A stretch of DNA of 64,000 nt from Paracoccus endophyticus (GTDB lineage Bacteria > Pseudomonadota > Alphaproteobacteria > Rhodobacterales > Rhodobacteraceae): contig NZ_QLUV01000005.1 of the NCBI RefSeq assembly GCF_003286075.1, forward strand, positions 149,516 to 213,515, in the 5' to 3' direction. The stretch's first letter is position 1; each line of letters opens with the position of its first letter. A program made the translations under genes and the position numbers. Positions 17,997-27,174 of this stretch are shown here, in pieces. The notes under the pieces were generated by a model. The model ran no database searches and had not been told where the DNA came from. It worked only from the letters and a program-made list of their open reading frames with translations.

Positions 17997-19129
17997 GCGA
18001 AATACCGTTGCAGGATGGCCTGGTAGATGTCTTTCAACGCGCGGACCTGATCGACGGGGACCCGTTCGTCCACCTGGTGCATGAACGCGCCGACCAGGCC
18101 GAATTCCAGCACCGGGCAGTGATCCTTGACAAAGCGCGCGTCCGACGTGCCGCCCGAGGTGGACAGCGCCGGCACACGCCCCGTCCGCTCGGCCACCACA
18201 TCCGCGACCAGATCCACGAAGGGCCCCGGTTGCGTCAGGAAGCTTTCGCCCGAGATATCGACCTGCACCCCCATCCCCACGCCAGTGGCCAGTTCCACCG
18301 CCGCCGCCCGCTCGCGCAGCATCGCGGTCAGGCTGGCGCCGGAATGGGCGTCGTTGAAGCGGATGTTCGCGGTGGCCGTCGCGCGCTGGGGGATGACGTT
18401 GGACGCCGGGTTGCCGCAGTCGATCGTCGTGACCTGCACCCCCGAGGCGTCGAAATGCGCCGTTCCCGCGTCCAGCGGCCGCGCGGTCAGGTCGCCCAGC
18501 AGCGCGACCAGCGCGTGCAGCGGATTGCGCGCCTGGTCGGGATAGGCCGCGTGGCCCTGCACCCCCGTCGCGGTCAGCCGCGCGGTCAGGCTGCCGCGGC
18601 GGCCGATCTTGATCATCTCGCCCAGGACCGAGGGGTTGGACGGCTCTCCCACCAGGCAGACGTCCATGCGCTCGCCGGTCGCGGCCATCCAGTCCAGGAT
18701 CGCCACGGTGCCGTCTTTCGACGGCCCTTCCTCGTCGCCCGTGATGGTCAGGATCACGGCGCCATCGGGCGGGGTTTCGGTGACGAAGTCCACCGCCGCC
18801 GCGACAAAGGCCGCGACGCCCGATTTCATGTCGGTCGCGCCGCGCCCCCAGATCAGGCCATCCGCGACCAGCCCGGAAAAGGGCGGATGCGTCCAGCGGG
18901 CCGGATCGCCGGGGGGCACGACATCGGTGTGCCCGTTGAACCCGAAGCTGCGCGCACCCTTGTCGCCCCAGCGGGCGAACAGGTTGGACGTGCCGTTCCG
19001 ATCGACGCGCGTGCAGACAAAGCCCGCGGATTCCAGAAGCGCGGCGATCAGCGACAGCGCGCCCCCCTCGTCGGGGGTGACAGAGGGGCAGCGGATCAGT
19101 CGGGCGGTCAGGTCGGCGGCGTCGGTCAT
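17993..19129 (-). CDS. dapE: Succinyl-diaminopimelate desuccinylase
   Basis: A 378-residue M20-family amidohydrolase of the usual DapE length. Zinc-site segments are [23 protein letters not shown] and [12 protein letters not shown] with the catalytic Glu, plus LVGEPSN and the C-terminal [13 protein letters not shown]. It converts N-succinyl-LL-diaminopimelate to LL-DAP in lysine and cell-wall synthesis. The start at 19129 ([11 protein letters not shown]) fits family N-termini; the longer frame upstream is low complexity. It heads a three-gene minus-strand run. Confidence 0.95.
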   Translation of the reverse strand: MTDAADLTARLIRCPSVTPDEGGALSLIAALLESAGFVCTRVDRNGTSNLFARWGDKGARSFGFNGHTDVVPPGDPARWTHPPFSGLVADGLIWGRGATDMKSGVAAFVAAAVDFVTETPPDGAVILTITGDEEGPSKDGTVAILDWMAATGERMDVCLVGEPSNPSVLGEMIKIGRRGSLTARLTATGVQGHAAYPDQARNPLHALVALLGDLTARPLDAGTAHFDASGVQVTTIDCGNPASNVIPQRATATANIRFNDAHSGASLTAMLRERAAAVELATGVGMGVQVDISGESFLTQPGPFVDLVADVVAERTGRVPALSTSGGTSDARFVKDHCPVLEFGLVGAFMHQVDERVPVDQVRALKDIYQAILQRYFA

Positions 19130-19373
19130 CGGGTTCCATCCAAGGCGCGCGGGGTGCGGTGATCGGGGATCAGCGCCCGCCGGACCCTGCACCAGCCTGG
19201 GCAGGCACCGCAAGGCGGCGAAGGACCGGCCCCCGCCCTGCCGCCCCCTGCCTTGGCGCACCCCCACGCCGCGCAAGGAAGATGCGTGGCCGGTTACGCC
19301 CGCGCAGCATAGTTGCGCTGCACCTGCGAAAGGGGTATGGCCGGTTCAACACCTTGACCACAGGGATTTCCCC

Positions 19374-21008
19374 ATGCTCGACACCCGCGACGCGACCCTG
19401 ACCCTGTCCGCTGCCCAGGACATCCTGCCGGAACTGAACGCCCTGCTGGGTCGCGCAACCGATGCGCTGCGCGCGCGCGTGACCGTCGGCGGCAAGATCG
19501 ACGCCAGCGCGCTGGAGGTCGAGCAGCACGCCGCCCACGCGCTGTCCTGGATGGCGACCTATGTCGAATCGCTGGTGCAACTGTCCGCCTGGGCCGACCG
19601 GCTGGGCCCGTCGATGGGCGAGATGGAACGGCTGATCCTGACCATCGGCTTTGGCGAATACCTGACGCAGCTGGCTGGCGGCATCCCGATGAGCCAGACC
19701 GAATTCGCCCGCCTGTCCGACCTTGACCTGGACTGGCAGCCGTCGGACGCCGCGCGCGCCGCGATGGGCGGCAACACCCCCGCCGCCCGCGCCCGGCTGG
19801 CGGCGCTGATGCAGGACACCCAGGGACGCGCGACCTTTGGCGCGACGGGGCTGGACGAGGATCTGGAGATGATCCGCGACCAGTTCCGCCGCTATGCCGA
19901 CGACCGGGTGATCCCCAATGCCCATGGCTGGCACCTCAAGGACGAGCTGATCCCGATCGAGATCATCCACGAGCTGGCCGAGCTGGGCGTCTTTGGCCTG
20001 ACCATCCCGGAAGAATTCGGCGGGCTTGGCCTGTCCAAGGCCAGCATGGTCGTCGTCAGCGAGGAACTGTCGCGCGGCTATATCGGCGTGGGTTCCCTGG
20101 CCACCCGGTCCGAGATCGCGGCCGAGCTGATCCTGTGCGGCGGCACGCCCGAGCAGAAGGCGCAGTGGCTGCCCAGGATCGCCAGCGGAGAGATCCTGCC
20201 GACCGCGGTGTTCACCGAGCCCAACACCGGCAGCGACCTGGGCAGCCTGCGGACACGTGCCGTTCAGACGGCGGACGGGTGGGAGATCACCGGCAACAAG
20301 ACCTGGATCACCCACGCCGCGCGCACCCATGTGATGACGCTGCTGGCGCGCACCGACCCCGACACGACCGACTGGCGCGGCCTGTCGATGTTCCTGGCCG
20401 AAAAAACTCCGGGCACGGACGAGAACCCCTTCCCCACCCCGGGCATGACCGGCGGCGAGATCGAGGTGCTGGGCTATCGCGGCATGAAGGAATACGAGCT
20501 TGGCTTCGACGGCTTCAAGGTCGCGGCCGACAACCTGCTGGGCGGGCAGCCCGGACAGGGCTTCAAGCAGCTGATGCAGACCTTTGAATCCGCCCGCATC
20601 CAGACCGCCGCCCGCGCCGTCGGCGTCGCGCAGTCGGCGCTGGAGATCGGGATGCAGTATGCGCTGGACCGCAAGCAGTTCGGCAAGGCGCTGATCGCGT
20701 TCCCGCGCGTCGCCGACAAGCTGGCGATGATGGCCGTCGAGATCATGATCGCGCGGCAGCTGACCTATCATTCCGCGTGGCAGAAGGATCACGACAAACG
20801 CTGCGACCTCGAGGCGGGGATGGCGAAGCTGCTGGGCGCGCGGGTGGCCTGGGCCGCGGCCGACAACGCGCTGCAGATCCACGGCGGCAACGGATTCGCG
20901 CTGGAATACGCGATCAGCCGCGTCCTGTGCGACGCCCGAATCCTGAACATCTTCGAGGGCGCGGCCGAGATTCAGGCGCAGGTCATCGCCCGCCGCCTGC
21001 TGGGCTGA
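19374..21008 (+). CDS. mcd: (2S)-methylsuccinyl-CoA dehydrogenase
   Basis: A 544-residue acyl-CoA dehydrogenase with a ~150-residue helical N-terminal extension ahead of the ordinary ACAD core (AVFTEPNTGSDLGS, QIHGGNGFALEYAISRVLCDARILNIFEG). This length and extension match Mcd of the ethylmalonyl-CoA pathway, which oxidises (2S)-methylsuccinyl-CoA to mesaconyl-CoA during acetyl-CoA assimilation. The ATG at 19374 follows an AGGGAT site. The gene is divergent from dapE across 244 nt. A generic acyl-CoA dehydrogenase is the less likely alternative. Confidence 0.85.
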   Translation: MLDTRDATLTLSAAQDILPELNALLGRATDALRARVTVGGKIDASALEVEQHAAHALSWMATYVESLVQLSAWADRLGPSMGEMERLILTIGFGEYLTQLAGGIPMSQTEFARLSDLDLDWQPSDAARAAMGGNTPAARARLAALMQDTQGRATFGATGLDEDLEMIRDQFRRYADDRVIPNAHGWHLKDELIPIEIIHELAELGVFGLTIPEEFGGLGLSKASMVVVSEELSRGYIGVGSLATRSEIAAELILCGGTPEQKAQWLPRIASGEILPTAVFTEPNTGSDLGSLRTRAVQTADGWEITGNKTWITHAARTHVMTLLARTDPDTTDWRGLSMFLAEKTPGTDENPFPTPGMTGGEIEVLGYRGMKEYELGFDGFKVAADNLLGGQPGQGFKQLMQTFESARIQTAARAVGVAQSALEIGMQYALDRKQFGKALIAFPRVADKLAMMAVEIMIARQLTYHSAWQKDHDKRCDLEAGMAKLLGARVAWAAADNALQIHGGNGFALEYAISRVLCDARILNIFEGAAEIQAQVIARRLLG

Positions 21009-21162
21009 CGGCCGCGGCGGCGTGGCCCTGCGGCGCGCAGGTGTGCTTTGCACATCGCGGCGTGCCATAAAGGTCGCGGCCGGCGCAGCCGCGGGTTGCC
21101 GAAAGACCGCTTTGGTGGCATTGCGAATAGGCCATCATCCTGTTTCCTTGGGGGATTTCCGC

Positions 21163-21588
21163 ATGTCCACTGTCTTTCGGCTGACCGCCGCCGCCGCCGC
21201 CCTTGCGGCGCTGGCCGCGTGCGAACCCACGGCCTCCACGTCGGCCGGGGCCGGCACGGGATTCGAGGGGGGCATCCCCCTGGGCACCTATACGCTGGTC
21301 GGCTTCGGAAAAGAGGCTGTCCCGACCCGCGACGGACGGCTGCGGCTGACCCAGGGCGGCGGTTTTTCGGGCAACGGCCCCTGCAACACCTTCACCGGCC
21401 GGAACGCGGCCCCGCTTCCGGCCTTTCGCGTGGCGGTGATGAACTGGACCGACAATCCCTGCGGCCACAAGGGGTTCGAGGGGCGGTTCTTCCAGGCCCT
21501 GACCCAGGCGCAAGAGGCGCGCTGGGAAGGCGGGGTGCTGAAGATCATCGGCCCCACCTACATGACGCTGGAACGCACGGGCAACTGA
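21163..21588 (+). CDS. META-domain-like lipoprotein
   Basis: A 141-residue putative lipoprotein. The signal peptide ends in lipobox LAAC (Cys ~22), and a small domain with GGGFSGNGPCNTFTGRN resembles the META/HslJ fold segment that contains G-x-G-C-N. A second Cys pair could form a disulfide. It is probably anchored in the periplasmic face of a membrane. The role is unknown; META proteins are linked to heat or novobiocin resistance and to motility in other species. The start was chosen for the signal peptide. Confidence 0.75.
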   Translation: MSTVFRLTAAAAALAALAACEPTASTSAGAGTGFEGGIPLGTYTLVGFGKEAVPTRDGRLRLTQGGGFSGNGPCNTFTGRNAAPLPAFRVAVMNWTDNPCGHKGFEGRFFQALTQAQEARWEGGVLKIIGPTYMTLERTGN

Positions 21589-21595
21589 TCCCGGA

Positions 21596-22594
21596 TCAGG
21601 GGGCGCGGCCCGGCAGGGGCCCCGGTCCGCCCCCTGCGCTGCCGCGTTCATCCGGTCTGCCGGGCACCGCCGGGGCCTCGCTGCTGTCCGCCCCCTTGCG
21701 CCCGCGCGCCGCATTGCCGCCGTCCCGGGCGGTCCCCTGATCGGGCAAGCCCCCGCCCTGTCCCTCTGGATTGCTGCCCTGCGTGGTCCCCCTGTCCCCG
21801 GCGGCCGTGTCGCCGGTCGCCGGTTCCCTGCCCTGCGGGACGCCGCCGGTCTCCGCAGGCGCCTCCCCTGTCCCCGATCTTTGCGGCGATGCCGGTGCCA
21901 GGCGTGCCACCAGACGCCTGCGGGCGGCGGGCAAGGGACGCCCGGCCTGCCCCTCGGCCAGGCGCGCCGACAGGAAATGCCCCGTCAGGGCCAGCGCCTC
22001 GGCCATCCCGCCGCCCTGCCCCCCCAGCAGGCCGGGCAGGGGCAGCAGGCGCGGCGCCCACGCGCCCGCCGCGGCGGCCGTGACGGCGTGACCCGTGCGG
22101 GGGCTGACATAGGCCAGCCCGGTGCGCGCGTCCGTGACGGCGCAGCGGTCCAGCGCAAGGCCGAACCCCAGTTCCTCCAGCAACAGCATCTCCCATCGCA
22201 GATAGGCGTCGGCCCAGGGCGCGCCCGCATCCATCGCGTCCAGCAGCGCCTCGGTCGCGTCGGCCAGGCGCGGGTGCGGGTCGCGGTCCGGCAGCGCATA
22301 GGCGATCAGCGCAGTCACCGCGTTCAGCCCCGCCAGCGCATCCGCGTCGGCCATCAGGCCCGGCCGCGCGCGCAGCGGCTCGACCGCGAACGTGCCCAGC
22401 TGGTCGTCGCGCCGCGCGCGCCAGTGCAGCGACAGCCGCCCCCCCGGCTGCATCAGCGCCGCGCGCCGCGCGCTGGCCCCGCCCGGCACGACCCCGCTCA
22501 GCAGGCCCGCGTCGCGCGCGAACACGGTCAGGATCACGGCATGCTCGCCATGCCGGCGATGCGTGATCGCGGTCGCCTCACCCTGCCAGTCCAT
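21596..22594 (-). CDS. recO: DNA repair protein RecO with long C-terminal extension
   Basis: A 332-residue protein whose first ~235 residues are RecO: an N-terminal OB fold (MDWQGEATAITHRRHGEHAVILTV), SGVVPGGAS and the YLRWEMLLLEELGFGLAL helix. RecO loads RecA with RecR at gaps. The last ~97 residues are Gly/Pro/Ala/Asp-rich without predicted structure, far beyond the ~240-residue norm. Two tandem ATGs exist at 22597 and 22594; the second has better spacing to an AAGGAAGG site. The convergent lipoprotein gene ends 7 nt away. Confidence 0.9.
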   Translation of the reverse strand: MDWQGEATAITHRRHGEHAVILTVFARDAGLLSGVVPGGASARRAALMQPGGRLSLHWRARRDDQLGTFAVEPLRARPGLMADADALAGLNAVTALIAYALPDRDPHPRLADATEALLDAMDAGAPWADAYLRWEMLLLEELGFGLALDRCAVTDARTGLAYVSPRTGHAVTAAAAGAWAPRLLPLPGLLGGQGGGMAEALALTGHFLSARLAEGQAGRPLPAARRRLVARLAPASPQRSGTGEAPAETGGVPQGREPATGDTAAGDRGTTQGSNPEGQGGGLPDQGTARDGGNAARGRKGADSSEAPAVPGRPDERGSAGGGPGPLPGRAP

Positions 22595-22654
22595 CATGCC
22601 TTCCTTTCGCCGCCACGCTGCCGCAATCCTTGTCCGCACAACAGGGGACATCAC

Positions 22655-24439
22655 ATGCTGAAACCGTGGATCGAGGCGCAGGCAAGGCTGGTCGAGGTCG
22701 CCGCCGGCCGCGCGCCTGCCGATCTGGTCATACGCGGGGGCCAGTGGGTCAACGTCCACAGCCGCGAGATCCTGCCCGGCCACGACATCGCCATCGCCGA
22801 CGGGCGGGTGGCCTGCGTGCTGCCCGATGCCGGGGCCAACATCGGCCCCGGCACGCAGGTGATCGAGGCTGCGGGGCGGTTCATGCTGCCGGGGCTGATC
22901 GACGCGCACATGCACGTCGAATCGGGCATGCTGACCCCCGCGGGCTTTGCCGCCGCCGTCATCCCGCACGGCACGACCACGATCCTGCACGACCCGCACG
23001 AGATCGCCAACGTGCTGGGGCTGGAGGGCGTGCGCCTGATGCGCGACGAAAGCCTGATCCAGCCGATCACCATGCTGACCCAGATGCCAAGCTGCGCGCC
23101 CTCGGCCCCCGGCCTCGAGACGACGGGCCACCCCATCACCGCCGGAGAGGTCGCCCAGGCGATGGGCTGGGACGGCATCGTCGGCCTGGGCGAGATGATG
23201 AACTTTCCGGCCGTGGCCGCGGGCGATCCCGCGATGCTGTCCGAAATCGCGGCGACCCGCGCGGCGGGAAAGGTGGTGGGCGGACATTACGCCAGCCCCG
23301 ACCTGGGGCGGCCCTTTGCCGCCTATGTGGCGGGCGGCGCGGCCGACGATCACGAAACCACTGCCGAGGCGCAGGCCGTCGCCCGCGTCCGGCAGGGGAT
23401 GGGCGCCATGCTGCGGCTGGGATCGGCCTGGCACGACGTTCAGGCGCAGATCACGGCCATCACGCAGCGGGGGCTGGACCCCGCGGGGTTCATGCTGTGC
23501 ACCGACGACTGCCACGCAGGAACGCTGGTGGACGACGGGCACATGGACCGGGTGGTGCGCCATGCCGTGGCCTGCGGCTGCGACCCCTTGGTCGCGATCC
23601 AGATGGCCACGATCAACACCGCGCGCCATTTCGGCCTTGAACGGGACCTCGGCTCGATCACGCCGGGACGCAGGGCGGACGTGATCCTGACCTCGGACCT
23701 GACCGCCCTGCCGATCGAGGCCGTGGTCGCGCAGGGGCGGCTGGTGGCCGAGGGGGGGCGGCTGCTGGTGGGCTGCCCGCGGATCGACTGGCCGGCCGCA
23801 ACGCGCGCCACCGTCCGGCTGGGCCGCGCGCTGAGGCCGGGCGACTTCCGCGTGCCCGCCAGGGGCCAGCGCGCGACGGTCCGCGTCATCGGCGTGGTCG
23901 AGAACCAGGCGCCCACCCGCGCGCTGACCGCCGACCTGCCGGTGGTGGACGGCGCGGTGCAGCCTGCGGGCGACATCGCCCGCATCGCGCTGGTCGAACG
24001 GCACCGCGGCACGGGCGGCGTCGTCAACGGCTTCGTGTCGGGGTTCGGCTATCGCGGGCGCATGGCCGTCGCCTCGACCGTGGCGCACGACAGCCACCAC
24101 ATGATCGTCGTGGGCACCTGCGAAGGCAGCATGGCGCGGGCGACCGCGCGGCTGGCGGATCTGGGCGGCGGCATCGCCGTCTTTCGCGACGGGGCCGAGC
24201 TGGCCTATGTCGCGCTGCCCATCGCCGGGCTGGTGTCCGACGCCCCCGCGGCCGAGGTCGCGGCGGCCGCCCGCGCCGTGGGCGAGGCGATCCGCGCCTG
24301 CGGCTGCACGATGAACAACGCCGTGATGCAGCACGTCCTGCTGGCGCTGGTGGTGATCCCCGAGCTGCGGATGTCCGATCTGGGGCTGGTCGATGTGACC
24401 CGGTTCGAACTTTGCGACGTGGTGGTGGCGGCGGACTAG
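22655..24439 (+). CDS. ade: Adenine deaminase
   Basis: A 594-residue amidohydrolase. DAHMHVESGMLTP near residue ~90 is the metal site. HGTTTILHDPHEIANVLG and FMLCTDDCHAGTLVDDGH follow, and the C-terminal half has HDSHHMIVVG and MNNAVMQHVLL. Length and motifs match bacterial Ade, which deaminates adenine to hypoxanthine with Mn/Fe. The ATG has an AGGGGA site. It is divergent from recO across 60 nt and serves purine salvage alongside add in this window. Confidence 0.93.
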   Translation: MLKPWIEAQARLVEVAAGRAPADLVIRGGQWVNVHSREILPGHDIAIADGRVACVLPDAGANIGPGTQVIEAAGRFMLPGLIDAHMHVESGMLTPAGFAAAVIPHGTTTILHDPHEIANVLGLEGVRLMRDESLIQPITMLTQMPSCAPSAPGLETTGHPITAGEVAQAMGWDGIVGLGEMMNFPAVAAGDPAMLSEIAATRAAGKVVGGHYASPDLGRPFAAYVAGGAADDHETTAEAQAVARVRQGMGAMLRLGSAWHDVQAQITAITQRGLDPAGFMLCTDDCHAGTLVDDGHMDRVVRHAVACGCDPLVAIQMATINTARHFGLERDLGSITPGRRADVILTSDLTALPIEAVVAQGRLVAEGGRLLVGCPRIDWPAATRATVRLGRALRPGDFRVPARGQRATVRVIGVVENQAPTRALTADLPVVDGAVQPAGDIARIALVERHRGTGGVVNGFVSGFGYRGRMAVASTVAHDSHHMIVVGTCEGSMARATARLADLGGGIAVFRDGAELAYVALPIAGLVSDAPAAEVAAAARAVGEAIRACGCTMNNAVMQHVLLALVVIPELRMSDLGLVDVTRFELCDVVVAAD

Positions 24440-24458
24440 CGGCCCCGGGCGGCAGGGA

Positions 24459-24890
24459 TCAGGGCAGCGTTAGGGTGCCATCCGCAGCCAGCGGCCAGAA
24501 CGGGTTGTGGGCGATTTCCCAGACATGGCCGTCGGGGTCGGCGACATAGCCGGAATAGCCGCCCCAGAAGACCTGCCCGGGGCGCTTGAGCGGCGTTGCG
24601 CCTGCCTCGACGGCAGCCTGCCAGACGGCATCGGTGTCCGCCCGGTCCGCGCAGTTCTGCGCCAGCGTCATCGCCCCTGTGCCCAGCGCCGCGCCAGGGC
24701 GGCCCTGATCGGCGGCAAGGTCATGCAAGGGAAACAGCGCCAGCGCCGCCCCCTGCATCTGATAGAACACCACCCCTTCGGCCGGGCCCGGATGCGGGGT
24801 CCAGCCCCAGGCGGCATAAAAGGCGCGGGCGCGGTCCAGATCGGCCACGCCCAGGGTGATCAGCGTCACGCGCTGCCGCGGCAGGCTCAT
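24459..24890 (-). CDS. VOC family protein (glyoxalase/bleomycin resistance fold)
   Basis: A 143-residue vicinal-oxygen-chelate protein: VTLITLGVADLDRARAFY at the N-terminus and GGYSGYVADPDGHVWEIAHNP at the C-terminus, the latter with the usual metal-site Glu. The substrate is not predictable. Its start lies 1 nt after the recF stop on the same strand, so it may be the last gene of the dnaA-dnaN-recF run. Confidence 0.9.
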   Translation of the reverse strand: MSLPRQRVTLITLGVADLDRARAFYAAWGWTPHPGPAEGVVFYQMQGAALALFPLHDLAADQGRPGAALGTGAMTLAQNCADRADTDAVWQAAVEAGATPLKRPGQVFWGGYSGYVADPDGHVWEIAHNPFWPLAADGTLTLP

Positions 24891-24891
24891 G

Positions 24892-25971
24892 TCAGTCCTC
24901 CGTCACGGCCCTCGAGGCGCCGTCCTCGCGCCGAACCTCGACGAAGCGGGCGCGGCCGTCCAGCGTGTCGAACAAGTCGCGTCCGGTTCCGGTCATGAAC
25001 ACCTGGGCAGGCAGGGCCGTGATCTCGTCATGCAGCGCCCGCCGGCGGTCGGCATCCAGATGCGCGGCCACCTCGTCCAGCAGCAGGATCGGACGGTCGT
25101 CCGCCAGCGCCCGCGCGTTGGCCAGCATCAGCGACAGCAGCAGCGCCTTTTGTTCTCCGGTCGATGACAGCGCGGCCGGCATGTCCTGGGGGCCCCAGCT
25201 TGCGCCCAGATCGGCCCGGTGCGGGCCGGTCAGGCTGCGCCCGGCCGCCATGTCGCGGCCGCGCGTGGCCGCCAGCCTGCGCGCGATGCTGTCGGCGTCG
25301 GGATCGTCGGCGCTGCCCTCGCCCGGCAGCAGGACCAGCCGCGCGGCGGGAAAGGCGGTTTCCGCCCCCGCCTGCGCCGCCATGATCCGCGCGATCGCCT
25401 GCTGGCGGCTGCGGGTGATGGCCGCCCCCGCCTGCGCCATCTGCGATTCCAGCGCGTGATACCAGCGCGCGTCGCCCACCTGGTCGCGCAGCAGCCGGTT
25501 GCGTTCGCGCATCGCCTTGTCATAGGCCAGCGCGTCGTCGGCATGCCCCGGCACAAAGCTGAGCGTGACGCGGTCCAGGAACCTGCGGCGGGTGTCGGGC
25601 GCATCGGTCCACAGCCGGTCCATCGCGGGCGTCAGCCAGATCAGCCGCGCCAGACGCCCCAGCGCGACCTGCGGCACCGGCTTGTCGTCGATGGTGACGC
25701 TGCGTGTCTCGCCGGGCGGCGCCGCGGTTTCCACGTCATGGCGTCCCAGCCTGGCCCGGATGCGCCAGCCGGCATCCGGTCCCTGCCGCGCCTGCTCGGC
25801 CGGGCTTGCCCCGCGCAGGCCGCGACCGGGCGACAGCAGCGACAGCGCCTCCAGGATGTTGGTCTTGCCGGCCCCGTTGGGGCCGAAGATCGCCAGCGGC
25901 CGCGCGTCCAGATCCAGGTCCAGCCGCGGCCAGGACCGGAACTGCGCCAGCGACAGATGGTCGAGCGTCAC
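24892..25971 (-). CDS. recF: DNA replication and repair protein RecF
   Basis: A 359-residue SMC-like ATPase. Walker A is GPNGAGKTN near residue 31-39, the signature is LSSTGEQKALLLSL, and Walker B is PILLLDEVAAHLD. It acts with RecO and RecR at gaps and stalled forks. The start is GTG at 25971, overlapping the dnaN stop (GTGA), so translation is coupled. gyrB, which commonly follows recF, is not the next gene here. Confidence 0.96.
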   Translation of the reverse strand: MTLDHLSLAQFRSWPRLDLDLDARPLAIFGPNGAGKTNILEALSLLSPGRGLRGASPAEQARQGPDAGWRIRARLGRHDVETAAPPGETRSVTIDDKPVPQVALGRLARLIWLTPAMDRLWTDAPDTRRRFLDRVTLSFVPGHADDALAYDKAMRERNRLLRDQVGDARWYHALESQMAQAGAAITRSRQQAIARIMAAQAGAETAFPAARLVLLPGEGSADDPDADSIARRLAATRGRDMAAGRSLTGPHRADLGASWGPQDMPAALSSTGEQKALLLSLMLANARALADDRPILLLDEVAAHLDADRRRALHDEITALPAQVFMTGTGRDLFDTLDGRARFVEVRREDGASRAVTED

Positions 25972-27086
25972 ACCCGCATCGGCATCACGACATAGACCGC
26001 GCTGTCGTCGCCGCCCTCGCGGATCAGCGCGGCGTCGCCCGATCCGTTGAACAGGAAGACCGCGTTCTCGCGGTCGATCTGCTGGGCGATTTCCTGCAGG
26101 TACTTGGCGTTGAACCCGATTTCCAGCGGATCGTCGGCATAGGCCACGGCCAGTTCCTCGTCGGCGGCGCCCGCGTCGGGGGCGTTGACCGACAGGACCA
26201 GCCGATCCTCGTCCAGCGCCAGCTTGACCGCGCGCGAGCGTTCGGAACTGACCGTCGCCACCCGGTCCACCGCGCGGGCGAAGTCGCTGGCATCGACCTC
26301 CAGCTTGCGGGCGTTCCCCTTGGGGATCACGCGCGTATAGTCGGGGAAGGTGCCGTCGATGACCTTGGAGGTCAGGGTGATCGTGGGCGTGGCAAAGCGC
26401 ACCTTGGTCTCGCTGACCGACACGGCGATCTGGATCTCGTCGTCGTCCAGCAGCTTCTTCAGCTCGGCCACGGTCTTGCGCGGCACGATCACGCCGGGCA
26501 TCCCCGCCGCGCCGTCCGGCAGGGGCGCGTCGATGCGCGCCAGCCTATGGCCATCGGTCGCCACGCAGCGCAGCGTCGGGCCGCCCTCGCCCTCGGCCAC
26601 GTGCAGATAGACGCCGTTCAGGTAATAGCGCGTCTCCTCGGTCGAGATGGCGAACTTGGACTTGTCGAACAGCCGGCGCAGCAACGGCGCGGGGGCCGCA
26701 AAGTTCGCCGTGTACTCGGTCGAGGCCATGACCGGGAAATCCTCGCGCGGCAGGGTCGCCAGGCTGAAGTTGGACCGCCCCGCCTGCACCGTAAGCCGCG
26801 CGGTCTCAGGGTCGGCGGCGATGGCGACCAGCGCGCCATCCGGCAGCTTGCGCGCGATCTCGTTCAGCAGCGCGGCGCTGACGGTGGTGGCGCCGGGACG
26901 CTCGACCATGGCGGTGGCGCGGTCGACCACCTCGGTGTCCAGGTCGGTCGCGCGAAAGCTGACGCCGTCGGGCCCGGCCTCGATCAGGACGTTGGACAGG
27001 ATCGGGATGGTGTTGCGGCGCTCGACGACCGACTGGGCCTGCGCCACGGCCTTGACCAGCACCGCACGCTCGATGGAAAACTTCAT
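25968..27086 (-). CDS. dnaN: DNA polymerase III beta subunit (sliding clamp)
   Basis: A 372-residue clamp subunit with three repeated domains. It starts MKFSIERAVLVKAVAQAQSV and ends in the typical VYVVMPMRV. It forms the dimeric processivity ring. The gene lies 88 nt downstream of dnaA and overlaps recF, the conserved dnaA-dnaN-recF order. Confidence 0.97.
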   Translation of the reverse strand: MKFSIERAVLVKAVAQAQSVVERRNTIPILSNVLIEAGPDGVSFRATDLDTEVVDRATAMVERPGATTVSAALLNEIARKLPDGALVAIAADPETARLTVQAGRSNFSLATLPREDFPVMASTEYTANFAAPAPLLRRLFDKSKFAISTEETRYYLNGVYLHVAEGEGGPTLRCVATDGHRLARIDAPLPDGAAGMPGVIVPRKTVAELKKLLDDDEIQIAVSVSETKVRFATPTITLTSKVIDGTFPDYTRVIPKGNARKLEVDASDFARAVDRVATVSSERSRAVKLALDEDRLVLSVNAPDAGAADEELAVAYADDPLEIGFNAKYLQEIAQQIDRENAVFLFNGSGDAALIREGGDDSAVYVVMPMRV

Positions 27087-27174
27087 GGCGTCCTGCCCCT
27101 TGCTGTCGTCGGATCGGCCGCTGACGCGGCGCGCTCAGTTTCGTTGTTTGATTGCGGCGGTCAAGCGCCCGTGA

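Noticed and set aside
22598..24334. Minus-strand frame extending recO far upstream across ade
   Set aside because: The extension is antisense to adenine deaminase and has no homology character; recO begins at the tandem ATG near 22594.
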